Source of the DNA: Megalopta genalis
Taxonomy: Eukaryota; Arthropoda; Insecta; Hymenoptera; Halictidae
Reading direction: 5' to 3'
DNA length: 64,000 nucleotides
NCBI RefSeq assembly: GCF_051020955.1
Contig: NC_135015.1
Location: 8,877,616-8,941,615 of the forward strand
Positions 1 to 11,700 of this stretch are shown piece by piece (the first letter of the stretch is position 1; each line of letters starts with the position of its first letter). The notes below the pieces were generated by a model. The model saw nothing but the letters and a program-made list of their open reading frames with translations, was not told where the DNA came from and made no database searches. Both the position numbers and the translations under genes were made by a program.

Positions 1-1537
1 TATTGTGTGGCATAAGTAAAATTTGAAACAGTTAGCTGTAGCTGCTTCTGAACATGTTCTGTTTTAGTTAATTTTATTACATGTTGTGCAGAATTTTGTA
101 GTTTTCCATGATCATTTGTTGCTTCTGATACTAATGTGTTGATTATATCTTTTGCTTCACTTTCCCACATGAGAGCCATTTCATGGTATAATTGAAAATG
201 TAATGCTACAAGAGTGAAAAGATCTTTATCTTCAGGACTTGAACGTTTTAAAAACTCTAAGAGTGCTATTTTCAGTCCGGGTATCTGTAATACATTTCGT
301 ACTTTATTTCACTAAATATATGTATGCAGTATTGTAATATGAACATATCAGGAACCTTATCCAATCCTTTTCCAAGTAAACATTCAAATTGATGATTTTC
401 TTTTAATATTTGAAATATGTAATTCATTTCTGTAAAACGACCGACGCCTGTTACAAGTCGCGCCTAGACAAGAGAAATTATTATTGTGTTGCAATTATAT
501 AATATAACTAACTAATTTTTTAATAAGTGTAATCATACAATAATGACGTACCAATAATGTCCATAGTTTCAGATTTTGCAAAATATTGACAAGATTTTGA
601 CATTTACGTAGTATTGATGCTATTCCTTCCATATTGCAAGAAGTTGTAAAGCAGTCATGAGATCGTATTAATAACTCTAAGATCAACTTTAGGGTAGACA
701 CTTGAAAAAGTAGAAATAAAAGTTATGTTATAATGTAATTTATAATATATATGTAATTTTGTTTTAATGTAATATTATTACATTTTTCACATTGAGAATG
801 TCCAAGCAATGCATTTGCTCTTTTTAGAAGTTGGCAACCAAGAAGTGAAACATCATTGCATAATTCCATAATTACACGGAAATCCGAATTTAATGAATAC
901 CCCCAAAGGCAAATATTGCCTTCTTCGCTATCTAGGAAATTAAGAAATTTGTAGTAGACTTGTACAGAATATTTCGCTCACGTTGTCATATACCTTCTAT
1001 TGCGCGTCCAATATTTGCAGTAATATTTTCAGCCAAAAATGTTGCAACGGCGTCATTGTTTATATTGTATGCTGTAATTAAATCAGCAAATATTTCCAAT
1101 TTGTTCTCAATATTACTTTCTGAAATTTCTTGCAAAAATTGAGTAGGATCATTTAACATTAATAAGAAACAGTAACTTTTTCCTAGTTGCACTGCCAGTT
1201 TATAATATAATACGATTCTTAAACATATATCTTGTCCATGTTCTAAACTTTTAAGTAATGTTTTCAAAATTGTTAAGCAATCTATTTGTGTATTCTGAAC
1301 GTTTGCATCCTTAAGCTTGTTTGTTTCACTCAAGCTTGTTAAAGTAGTCACTGGAACATAAAAGTATGTTAAACGAATATCTGTTAATTTATTATAATAA
1401 GAATTTATAAATTGAAACTTACAAGATGAGGAGGTTTTATTTAGATCTTTCAAAAGACTTTTTCGGTCAGAAGTTAAATCATTTGGTGTCATTTCACCTT
1501 CTGCTAAGCTCAGACATAACATTAAAATTTCTAGATC
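1..1537 (-). CDS. SPG11: Spatacsin C-terminal domain exons
   Basis: Six exons (1537-1423, 1350-994, 931-791, 700-552, 463-356, 284 to the edge) cover most of the conserved spatacsin C-terminal domain. Visible conserved blocks are LLIRSHDCF, CNMEG, LVTGVGRFTEMNYIF, ECLLGKGLD and LKIALLEFLKRSSPEDKD, which line up with the same blocks in vertebrate spatacsin. The reading frame is still open at base 1. The expected last segment of the family, about 150 residues, is therefore outside the window. Confidence 0.85.
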
Positions 1538-4500
1538 CTATGCATAACAAAATAATTTAGGTGTTGTTAATACAAGAATTTATTATTTATAAACATGCAA
1601 TTATTATTCAATATAACAAACCTTATGTTTATAATTAAATATGGCACTAACTCTTAATGCAATATCTATTTTATTTAAATCGATCAATTTATTAATTAAT
1701 TTGTCAGCAGCACTTTTTTCACATGGTTCATTTAAAGCATAACTAAATTTTAATTTATCTAGTCCTGATAACAACTCTGTTTTTAATTTATTGAAAATGT
1801 GGGGTCCACTTTCTAATTGTATATTCTCAGGGTCTGCTAACATACATGATTTCCACATTGCCATTTCTAATGTATCGATATTTTGCTGTTCTGCATCAAC
1901 ACTTTTCAATGTTTCAAAAGCTAAACGTAGTATTTCATACCTGTAAAATATATTTGTTATAAAATACATCAGTTGATCAAGATGTACTATAAAAAGTTTT
2001 AATTTGATCGAAGAAACTTTACCTTTCTCGATGAGAAACAACTTTCTCAGCATGTTGTATAAAAAATTCAACAGATTTTTCATGTGGAACCTTATGTTTC
2101 TCAAAATTTTGTGCACATTCAATCCAAAATTCATTTTTAATCTTATCTTTTTTTTGCATACAATGTTCAAATTTACATCGATACTAGAAATTTTATTCTA
2201 TTAAGCATGAAACTACAAATGTCTACTGTATACTATTAATATTTTACCTGGGCTAATATTATGTTTGATGAATTTAGACCTGCAGCACTTGATAGTTCTA
2301 ATGCATTGTCATAACTTCCTGCTTGTAATAAATCATCGATGCATCTTTGAATTTCTGGATTAAAGTCAAATACGTCATCAGATATTATATAATTTGCAAA
2401 ATTGAATATAATGTTTGTTTTTTGTAGAATTTGTACAACTTTTAATAAACATTGGAAATTTGGAATGTGAACTGTAATATAAATATAAATTGATTGACAC
2501 ATTAATGTTTTTCATTGCTAAATTATTGTTGCTGACATATTAACATTCATAAGTTTATAATACCTTGACAATCTGCGTAAAAGTCACATTTTATCAACGT
2601 TTTAAGAAATTCAATTTGTAAATGTGTGCTTCTAAGACCACATGCAAGTGTTGCAAGAATGCATTTAACAGCAACAGTTATGACCCAATATAAATTGTTC
2701 AAATATGATCCATCTGAACAATCCCAATCTATAGCTTTCTGCAATTGTAATACTATGTTACTTCACAAAATTATTTAAATATAAAATATTTTAGTAATAT
2801 TTAAACCGTACATTACACTTAAGGTTTAAACATTGACTTTTGAATTTTAATATATATTCTTGACTCTCTTCGAAACCTCCATAAAGTGTACATTGTGCAA
2901 GAAATTCAAAATATGCATTGAAAGCACTTTCCTGTAATGTAAAATAGATTAAATATTTTACAATGTTGTATGAAAATATACACGTTCTAAAAAGATATAA
3001 TATTATAAGAAAATATATATACAGGCATAAATATTTTGTAAGTTCTGCTGAGGGTACTAATGTATCCACATGTCACCATTTTATTTAATAGATTAAAAAC
3101 TTGATTTGCTGTCCATATTTGTTGTTCCAAACAGTTTTTATAATTAGATATAATATTTTCATCGGCGGTTGATATTATCATCCATGAATAAGAATATGCT
3201 GCTGTTGATGATGGCTAAAGTAGAATTTTAATTTAATATAACAATATTATTTAATAACAGAAAAATACACATCGCAGATAACAGTAGAAAATATAAAATA
3301 CCTCATAACAGGTAGCTAGAACTGTGAGAAATGGTTTTAATGTCAGAAGTGATGCACTTATCAATGCACCAGGAGGATCTGGACTTTGATGACATTTTAG
3401 AATAATCAACCATAAATCATCATCTAATGTAAAAACACTGTCATTTATAGTATATTCATATGTGCTACAAGAATCGGATGTGCTCGATGAATCTATGGAT
3501 GCTGATGAACCAGAAATACAGGATTCCTGTTTTGAAACAGTACATTATAAATCTTTAACAAATTTATTTATTATACACATGCAATATTTATTTCTTACAC
3601 TTTGCTTAACACCAACTTTATGATATAGTGATTGTCTAACATCTCGTGACTTTACTTTTTGATCGGTGTGAATAGCTGATTGCACTTTTGTAAGTCGTGG
3701 ATTATTTAAACAAGTTAACAAGTGCTCCCTTATAATTGCATCCTCAAAATATTTAGCATTATCTAGTACCTAAAAATGTCAGTGTACTTTCATTTTCTGT
3801 TCCTAAGATTAGCATTTAAAACCATTTAAACGTAAAATTAATACCTGATCCATGGGATAAGAAAAAGTTTGACAAACCAAAAGAAACTCGAACCAGTGAT
3901 TTTGACTTGCTAAAAATTTTATGAAGGATGTAGGTAAGGTGAAACTGTGAGACCTTGCAAATCGCACAATAATATCCCATACTTTCAACATGTTTATAAA
4001 TTGCTGACTATCCTCAACTGAAGTTTCAGAAATATCCTTGTGGAAGCAATTTTCAAAATACAATATTACAGTCTTCAGATCATTTTCGTTTTCGTATATT
4101 ATATTTTCTAATAAATTTCCTATCGTAGAAGGAAAATATGCATTAAAAAATGTATATACTTTATACTTGTCGAAAATAATTAACAAAATTACCAATAGAT
4201 ATGTCCATTTTTTTTTTTATATAGTTTGCTGCTGTTACATAAAGTCTAAGATTTTCTGAATCAACACTCAACATTTCAATAAAAGAAATACAACTGCAGA
4301 CTATTTCTGATTTCTCTAAATTCCGTAGAGCAAGAATGTGTGCATAAAGACTTGCCTTATACTTTCTAAAATCAAGCTATTTTAAGTAAATATCATTGGG
4401 AAATAAATGTACCAATTGTAATGTAATTAGATTTACCTTCTAGAAGATACGCTTTTTACTAATTTTCTTTGAGAATGCTTCAAATTAAAAATAGCCATGT

Positions 4501-6428
4501 TTGGACGAGCTTCTTTCAAGTAATATTCATATGTTAAAGTTTCTGTATGCCCATACTTTTTGACAAGAGTTTCATTAAAGAAGTGGGGCATTACTTCATT
4601 ATTGAAGCGCCATTTAAATAATTGCTTCACATTTAAATTTTTGTATCCATTTAATAAATCATACATTGTAGCTTCTTTTCTTGGTTTATTTTCAATAATA
4701 TGTTGCAGAATTGGCACCTGCTTCAATGTGCTCTGAAGAACTTCAGTAGAAATGTTATAAGCAGCTATTTGTAAATTGTCTTCTCTCATGAATATAGTTT
4801 TAAGTATATTTCTGTGTACCTCAGTATTAATGCTTTGACTGTTCGCTACATTTTCTTTTGATAAATATAAAAATATAACTAGTATGACTATTAAATAATT
4901 CTGTTTTAAAAATTCATTTAGATCATCAGAAAGATAATGAATTGTTTCATACAGGCCTTCTGTTAAAGTGTCCTCAAACTGCTCTTGATTGTTACACATT
5001 CTTGTTAATACATCAAAGAGTTTTACTACCTTAATTTGATTTTGTTCAGTGTGATTTTCATTTAAACAACGTGCAAGGCACAATTCTTTATCAACACTTT
5101 TAAAAAATTCAGTCTTATTAATATTGCATGTTTCAAGAGACAGTACTGTGCCAAATTGTGATAACGTCATTGCACTGTCAAAGATGCGTGTTAGCATTAA
5201 TTTTATGTTTTCTTTTTCTTTTTGTACAAATATTCCATACCTGATACATTTTTATGACATGTTAACAAATAAACATATGCAAATAAATTTTTATTATCTA
5301 CAGGGCATCCCATAACTAATATAATAACTGAGAAAGGATAATTTACATGTAAAAATAATTAAACAATATAAAATAAAAATTTTAAAACTAAGACTTCTTT
5401 TTTTGGGAACATTGTAATAAGATACTCTGTAAACATCTATAATACATTCTAAATTAAGACTTACCTACACAAATGATTCTTAATTAGATTTTTTACAAGA
5501 TCACTTGCATTTGAAGAATCAATGTGTTCATGCATATCTGATACAATGTTCATAGTAGCAAACAGCGATTTGTGCTCTTCAATAATATCACTTGACTGTT
5601 CGTTTGAATTACCATTATACTGAATATCAATCCAATACTTAATCATTTCAATCTGATTATTTGACAACAAATAATCCCACAGGACAATGTTAGTTATATG
5701 TTTTAAAAGGCTATGTTCATTTATAGAAAAGTATAGCTCTGTGCATAATGCTTCTTTTATACATTCTGGTAATTTTATCATACTTTCTATACAGAGAGTG
5801 GAGCTTACACCATTTTGTATCCTGAAAAATTCATTTACTAATTTCCTGTTTAACTGAAATTAAAATGCATAAAAGAACTTACATCTGTTTCTCTTCACAC
5901 TGTTCAAGGTATTTTATTATATTCCATGAATCAATATGGTTATCTTCAAAGCATGAAATATTTATTAAATATTCTGATAAATAGTTCCTTATAACTGAAT
6001 CTTTAGAATTTACACAGACTTTAAATATGTATTCGACTGGATCTTTCTCCTATTATAAGAAACGATATGTTAACATTAACAGTAATATATGTTATAATTT
6101 GTATAATATAAGAATAGAATTTGTATGTTATAAGTATATGAAATACCATATTTTTTAAGATATGAGAAGCTCTATAAATTTGACGTTTCTGTAAAAGTTC
6201 CATAATCCATATTTCCACTTCTTTACTAAAGTAATCTTGAGCATTTTCAAGGGAACAGTTTCGTCTAAAAGCTAGACATTTGTGTGCAAGATTGATGTGA
6301 GTGCCTTTTGCAGAAGCTTCTCTGGTTAATTCTCTATCTCCCAAAGATCGCCAACCGGACCAAATTGCTGCTGGCTCTCCAGTCAAACATTCAATTGGAA
6401 TACCTCCCACAACTCGTTTCTCATCCAT
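1..6428 (-). CDS. SPG11: Spatacsin (SPG11 family), 20 exons, C-terminus cut by window edge
   Basis: Spatacsin works with spastizin and the AP-5 adaptor on late endosomes and lysosomes, in cargo retrieval and lysosome re-formation; human loss causes spastic paraplegia type 11. Exons read on the minus strand: 6428-6147, 6049-5883, 5821-5465, 5240-4437, 4365-4193, 4158-3845, 3769-3599, 3526-3302, 3214-3023, 2931-2812, 2738-2564, 2471-2248, 2183-2023, 1940-1622, 1537-1423, 1350-994, 931-791, 700-552, 463-356 and 284 to the edge. Every junction is GT-AG and keeps phase, giving about 1612 residues. The family call rests on C-terminal matches such as LLIRSHDCF, CNMEG, LVTGVGRFTEMNYIF and LKIALLEFLKRSSPEDKD, and on LDDDLW...SPDPPGAL further upstream. 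The ATG at 6428 follows an in-frame TAA 15 bases upstream. An acceptor at 6466 suggests a separate 5' noncoding exon. The two weakest acceptors end in AAG (before 700 and before 4158). Confidence 0.87.
3302..3769 (-). CDS. SPG11: Two spatacsin exons with a serine-rich linker
   Basis: Exons 3769-3599 (57 codons) and 3526-3302 (75 codons) are both phase 0 at each end. They contain no useful internal methionine, so they are easily missed by start-codon-based ORF searches. The first follows the FSYPMDQ end of the previous exon and reads VLDNAKYFEDAIIREHLL. The second begins with a serine-rich acidic linker (SGSSASIDSSSTSDS) and then LDDDLWLIILKCHQSPDPPG, one of the better conserved spatacsin segments. 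Either GTGTAA or GTAAGA could be the donor of the first exon; GTAAGA keeps phase 0 and is used here. Confidence 0.8.
4437..5240 (-). CDS. SPG11: Spatacsin largest exon, with a hydrophobic segment
   Basis: An 804-base exon that enters with one base completing a codon and leaves in phase 2 (AG|GTAAAT). It encodes about 268 residues, mostly helical and polar. One short hydrophobic stretch, YLIVILVIFLYL near 4870-4910, could be a buried helix or a weak membrane segment. The exon has no recognisable catalytic motif, as expected for a scaffold. The neighbouring exons at 5821-5465 and 4365-4193 join it in matching phase. Confidence 0.8.
6147..6428 (-). CDS. SPG11: Spatacsin first coding exon and start codon
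   Basis: This exon encodes 94 residues starting MDEKRVVGGIP and ending RASHILKNM, with a phase-0 donor GTATTT. Upstream on the minus strand lie an in-frame TAA, about 37 bases of 5' leader (6429-6465) and a pyrimidine-rich acceptor at 6466, so this ATG is the earliest possible start on this transcript path. Human spatacsin has 2443 residues. Even adding about 150 residues beyond the left edge, this protein would be near 1760, so much of the vertebrate N-terminal half has no counterpart here. Either the insect protein is short, or upstream exons join through a splice pattern I cannot see. Confidence 0.75.
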
Positions 6429-6465
6429 TTTATTGGAATTTTCTTAAAACACACTATAATATATT

Positions 6466-7059
6466 CTGGAAAAAAGTAATTTTTAATACATAATACATGT
6501 ACTCTAAATATAAAGCAAACAAATCAAAGTAAGTAGTTTATAAGAATGATTTATTTATATATATAATTTATACCTATTAAATTATAGCCTTACATCTTGT
6601 TGTTCTATAATTTAATTACTTTTTATGTTACATACATTATAATGTTATTTACGTATTGATTCTGATAACTTTATATATTTTAATCTTATTTTCAAAAAAT
6701 TAAATGGAAAAACTTGACAGCTGACAATGCACACACATGTAAAATTTATAATACATAAAAATGCGTGTTCTAAGTATTTTATACAACGTAAGAGGTACAG
6801 ACTTTGTCATTTGACGTTTTGTTAGTGACTCAAGCATCAAGTCCAAGTGCATTTGTAACTATGTACATATTTCCTGGGGATTTTGTACGTCTAATAGTGT
6901 CTACTCTTGCTGAATATACATATGCACAACTTTTAGACAGAGAGGGACAGTGTCTGTAATCGAACCATTTCACTCTGATCCAGGATTGAACGAAGAGGTT
7001 TCAAGATCCTGTACCTATATGTATAATTTTTCTATTAATTTTCTTCTTATATACAGGGT
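6466..7059. other. AT-rich upstream flank of spatacsin
   Basis: This strongly AT-rich stretch lies upstream of the spatacsin start. It should contain the promoter and a 5' noncoding exon, because an acceptor at 6466 needs an upstream donor. I cannot place the transcription start. No coding potential is visible. Confidence 0.5.
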
Positions 7060-7365
7060 GACCCAAAATTCTGGTACTACCAAGAAATGAGGGATTCTTT
7101 AGCGAAAATGCAATCAGCGGCTTTGTTTACGAGTTATTAACGGAAAACAATGACCAATGAGAGGTGACGGCGCGAAGTTCGAGAGCCCGCAGCACGAGGC
7201 TTTGACAGATGGTCAGGACGGACACGAGCCGCGTTCGAAGTATTAGACAAATCACGAAGCGAGAACTTTCCGGATTTTTTTTTACTACGTAACATTGACA
7301 TTTTTAAGAAAAACGCTGTTCACCTTTACTTTAGAACGTCTGAAGAAGCGAACTATATCTGGCCG
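7060..7365. repeat. Transposon-derived repeat with CAGGGTGACCC end
   Basis: The stretch opens with ACAGGGTGACCCAAAATTCTGG at about 7060, the style of terminus seen on many dispersed insect repeats. It continues with a GAGAGGTGACGGCGCG-like segment that is GC-richer than its surroundings. No open frame is present. It is probably a relict of a dispersed repeat; I cannot name the family. Confidence 0.35.
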
Positions 7366-7560
7366 GAGGGATTGAAAACAGTTATGGTATCGGTTTCGGT
7401 TCTTGATACAGTTATGAAGAACCGAAATGTTCTCATAACTGTTATAAGGTATATGTATCGGTTTCGGTTCTTCAGAACAATTAATATGTCGGTTCTATAA
7501 TTGTTATTTTTTGGTTCTGAGTTTCGGTTACAGATTTCGGTTCTAATTCTATTTCACGTA
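7366..7560. repeat. Degenerate repeats of CGGTTCT...ATAACTGTT, left block
   Basis: Imperfect copies of TATCGGTTTCGGTTCTT alternate with ATAACTGTTAT-like segments. The same two words recur at 8510-8760, beyond the intervening block, which suggests that a later insertion split one repeat tract in two. Confidence 0.45.
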
Positions 7561-8500
7561 ACAAATACTGTTCCGTTCCGTAGGACCTCCCGTAGACCGC
7601 TTTCGCGAAAGTTTATGGCGCGGACCAAAGCGAGGATCATAAAGAGACGGAAACCTTTTTTCCATCTGCCGAACATCGGTGCAGTGTCTTCCGTCTCTTT
7701 AATGACCGCGACGCGTCGTAGACACGAACGGCCCGAAAAACAACCCCGTCATAAATTTGAGAATTTAACGGGCCTTGGGAAGGTTTAGTCCCAACCGTCG
7801 CGGGGACGATATCTCAGGCCCCAAGGGGACCTCCCGACTACGCAACTACGCGACACCCCCCTCTTCTAGACAAGGCTCGTGTAGGACGATACGAGAGGGT
7901 GGTGACGAAACGCTTAGAGGACACTGATTGGAAAATCGTAATATTCGAGAAAAACCAATCAGTGCATCCCGGCGTGGAGGTGGAGGTTCCTTCAGCGATC
8001 TCAAGCGGGGGTAACCAATATAAAACAACGCGACCAGTCGGGGCGCGAACAGTCAAACAAACAGTCAAACAGTCAGAAGTCACAGTCAAAAAACACTTAC
8101 ACGCGCTCTCTTTCTCGCTCGAGTTCTAGCTCTAACGTACAGTACAATCGGTGATACGGGGTCGTGTATTCGGGCAGTCTACGAATCGGACATTCTCTCG
8201 AGTTCACGAGGCATTCCGTAGAATCCTCATCCGCGGCACAAATTCGCTAACGAGCGAACGCAATCGCGGGTCGAAAAAGCTCGACTCGCTTCGCACACAT
8301 TTTTGGTCCTTCGAGTCGGATCCGCGACACATTCTGGTCCCTCGAGCAGGATAAGTGCGAAACAAATACATTGTATTTTCTTTGGGAAATAAAAGTATGA
8401 AGTCTGAAATACTTTGTATTATAGACAATCTGCACCTACGACCATTGTACTGTTTTATCTACCACACAGAAAGAGTATACAATCTCTCACACTACATTGA
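7561..8500 (+). mobile_element. Probable LTR-retrotransposon-derived block
   Basis: This GC-richer block is embedded in AT-rich DNA. It carries a TATA-like TATAAAAC near 8020, followed by a run of repeated AACAGTCAAAC words, a direct TTGGTCC/TCTGGTCC plus TCGAG repeat near 8305-8350, and AATAAA near 8390. That order (TATA, leader, polyadenylation signal) resembles a long terminal repeat. A 13-base inverted repeat TAAAGAGACGGAA lies at 7640-7652 and 7689-7701. I did not find matching target duplications, so the boundaries are approximate and solo-LTR status is inferred. Confidence 0.35.
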
Positions 8501-8509
8501 ATTTTGTTA

Positions 8510-8760
8510 ATACGTGTAGAGATAATCGAAATCCAGAAACGAAAAATAACAGTTATAGAAACGATATTACCTCATAACTGTAATGAAACTTTCTCGGTTC
8601 TCTATAACTGTTTCAATCAGAATCGATATAACAGCTTGAAACAGTTATTTTTGGGACATTCTCAATCTCTGTCTACATCTTTGATACTATGTATTCCAAT
8701 CGGTATCAGAATTTGGGGGCTGGTATCGATTTGAAGTGTCGATTTGGTTTCGATCCGATC
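8510..8760. repeat. Degenerate repeats of CGGTTCT...ATAACTGTT, right block
   Basis: Copies of ATAACAGTTATAG, CTCGGTTCTCTATAACTG and ATCGGTATCAG are arranged as in the block at 7366-7560, mostly in the opposite orientation. It is taken as the other part of the same interrupted repeat. Confidence 0.4.
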
Positions 8761-11700
8761 ACTACCCATATGGTACAATGTCTGCGCGGATCCTAAATCC
8801 GCGTGTATACTTAAATAAAAAATAATATTTCAATGCTTTCTCGTTGGAATTATTTAGCTTTTGAGTGTTCACATTAAATCAGTAGGAATGAACTTCGTGA
8901 AACGTGCATTACTCTAACAAAATAAATACGATAGCATCCTCGAAATCCAAAAATATTGATAATGTTAAAAAAATGATTTTTGCATACTTTGTCGTGGAAA
9001 TGTTGAAATAGGATATAGCACTTTAAAATAGGATAACTTTGGTTTAAAAGAAATTTCGATTTTGTGTTGAAAAATTGAGAAATCTCAATCGATAGTTTGA
9101 AGAAAAATTATTAGATTTTAAGGCGTTACTTCGAATTGATTTTAAAATGTATTATTGTGGAAATTCATGATCTTTCAACGGCTCAAATTAGAGCTAATCG
9201 ATCGTTTTTTAAAATGATGGATCCATTTAAGATCGTAGAAAAATTCAAAATTATGACGAAGGATCATTTTTATGGGCACTTCGAATCGATTTATTTGTAC
9301 GTAGCTGCACCTCTCAATTATATGAGAATCTAATATTCAAAAAATCACTATTGCACTTACCTTTGGATCCATAACGGTCGAAATACAACTAACGCTAGTC
9401 AAAAATAAAAAGGAACTTACGATTGGGGAAAATAAGGGCAATTCTTTTACGTGTCAATCCTTAAGAACCGTGTATGGTCGGTCAATGAAAACTCACTGTT
9501 GTTTTTTCGATAGTAAGAAGTGTATATTACTACAACATACTTGTGGGATATCGATTGCAACAATAATCGCATCGGTAGAATGGGAGGGTGAGGGTTTGGT
9601 AAATGGATTTTGGGTTTCGTGGCAGGGTCATAGGAGTGAATGGATGGGGAGCCAAGGTACGCTACTTTTCTACACGGCGGATACGTATATAACAAAGAAA
9701 GAACACACACATATTTAGCTGTGACAATAATTTGTTCGCATATCAATACGTGTCGTGTAGTCGCATTATCAGGATAGAGTTACAATGATTCATTTCGAAA
9801 AAGAAGAACGTAAACTATATATCCCAGCAAATCGCGGTGACGTCGAACGGCGCTCCGTTTTCACGTGTAAAAAGAAAAGTCATTGTAAGATAGAGTACGT
9901 CGTACAGTAAACAAACAATATAACGATTCATTGATCGTCTAATAATAATAAACAAGGGAATGGAATGTCTTTGAATTTTTCTGTTTGCTTCTTTTTGTTT
10001 CCTTTTGTCTTCCTTTTCTTTTTAAATCGTTATCGTAGTATCTTGCGTCAGTTTACTGATTTGATTCTTGTGTACCTTGTTTTCTGTTTTTTTTTCTCTT
10101 TTGTTTTGTGTTCCATCTGAAATGAAAGGTTTCGCGTGAACAATTGGCAGACGGTCGTTGGCAGTGTTTCCCTTGCGCAATTGGAAGAAAGAAAAACCGT
10201 GAAGATCACGAGCGAGGACAAATCGTCAAGAAGTCTGAACGTGCATCAGACCGACACTTAACATTGAGTATTACGCAGGTAACTGGTTAACATTTATCTC
10301 AGTGTGTATACATCCATGCTAGCTTAGTATTTAATTGGTCAAGATACTGTAACGGTAAAGGACATACGTATTCTTTTGTGCTTTCTTGGTTTACTTCGGG
10401 ACCCCTCATGACGCGACAACCGAACGATCTCGAGCCTCGAACAGTCTTTTCGAACTATTCGTCGCGATTAGTTCGAAACAAACGAACGAACAAGAGTCTC
10501 AAAACTCTTTGCTCGAGAGCGTGGCTGTACTCTGTTATCTTTATGTTCTTCCAACGATTCCTCGAATATCCTTTTTGTACTTGTTTCGAATTTCAAGATA
10601 ACGCTCTAATCGTAATGCAACTGCAACCGCAAAACTCTTTCGTTTCTTCCTTAAAAGACGAACTGGCTAGCGAACCTAATGGAGTTTTATTCAAGACTAA
10701 GGATTTCACTTTAAAATTAGAAAAAAATCAGTTGCGAATTATGTTGACTGTAATTTTTCGATTATTATATATTATTATATAATTCTCTGTCCGTTCTCGA
10801 AATTTAAAATCTAAAGCTATACAAAATTAATAAGTCCACTTCTAGCCGCAAGGAAAATTTTCGAAACCATATACTGCTTTGGTGTAATAAGTATAAACAT
10901 TATTGAAACCCGACTAATTATCAATTTGGTTGCTGCTGATTCGTCAGCGAAAGTAATTGATGGTTCAAGGTCACTATCCCAACTATAAACGCCACCATAC
11001 CCCATATCAAGGTATCATTTGATTTCGTCCCAATCATATTGATGTACATGGATTTTTTGGATCACGCTAAATTCAGCAATCAGTGGAAGATTTCTCACCT
11101 GGTTTTTCTGTAACGACCGGATAAATGCGGCTTTCGGTCTTTAGATTAGCCATTTTTTAGATGGGATTGTCGAAGGGTGTTTCACCTACCAAACAAATTT
11201 TTCGCAAACTACTTTCCAGGTCGTAGAAACGCGTGGGGAACTCTACATTCCGAAAATACCTGTCGCCGTAAGACTGAGCGTGTGACAGTTATCCGTGCAT
11301 TATCACGTTTACGGTCTTTGTTCCTGCGTAATGCGATGCAGTTCCATTACGATGCCACCGGTGGAAGTACCGTTGAAACATGTTTGATGAAGCCCGGGTC
11401 CAGAGACGCCGCGGGATCCGTCGATTAGGCCAATGGCGGGGGCGAAACGCATCGAAGAGAGTTGTTCCGCCGATCGGAGAGGGGGCGCAGAAGCTTCTTT
11501 CCGGTAATATCTCGGCTGGACACACCGTCCTCTAGAACGCTACGCGATCGGCTGAATTCAATTAGCTCAGAATGACAATTAACACGTTGATTAGTCGTAC
11601 ACACATGAAACATCATGGATACGTATATAAACAGTTCTCTTATCGTAGGCCTGTGCGAATACTTGCATTTGAATGTTGCGCCCGGTTCGGCTCGACGCAA

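Noticed and set aside
10817..11005. Minus-strand frame of 62 residues
   Set aside because: No recognisable family, isolated in AT-rich intergenic DNA, and no flanking splice-compatible exons.
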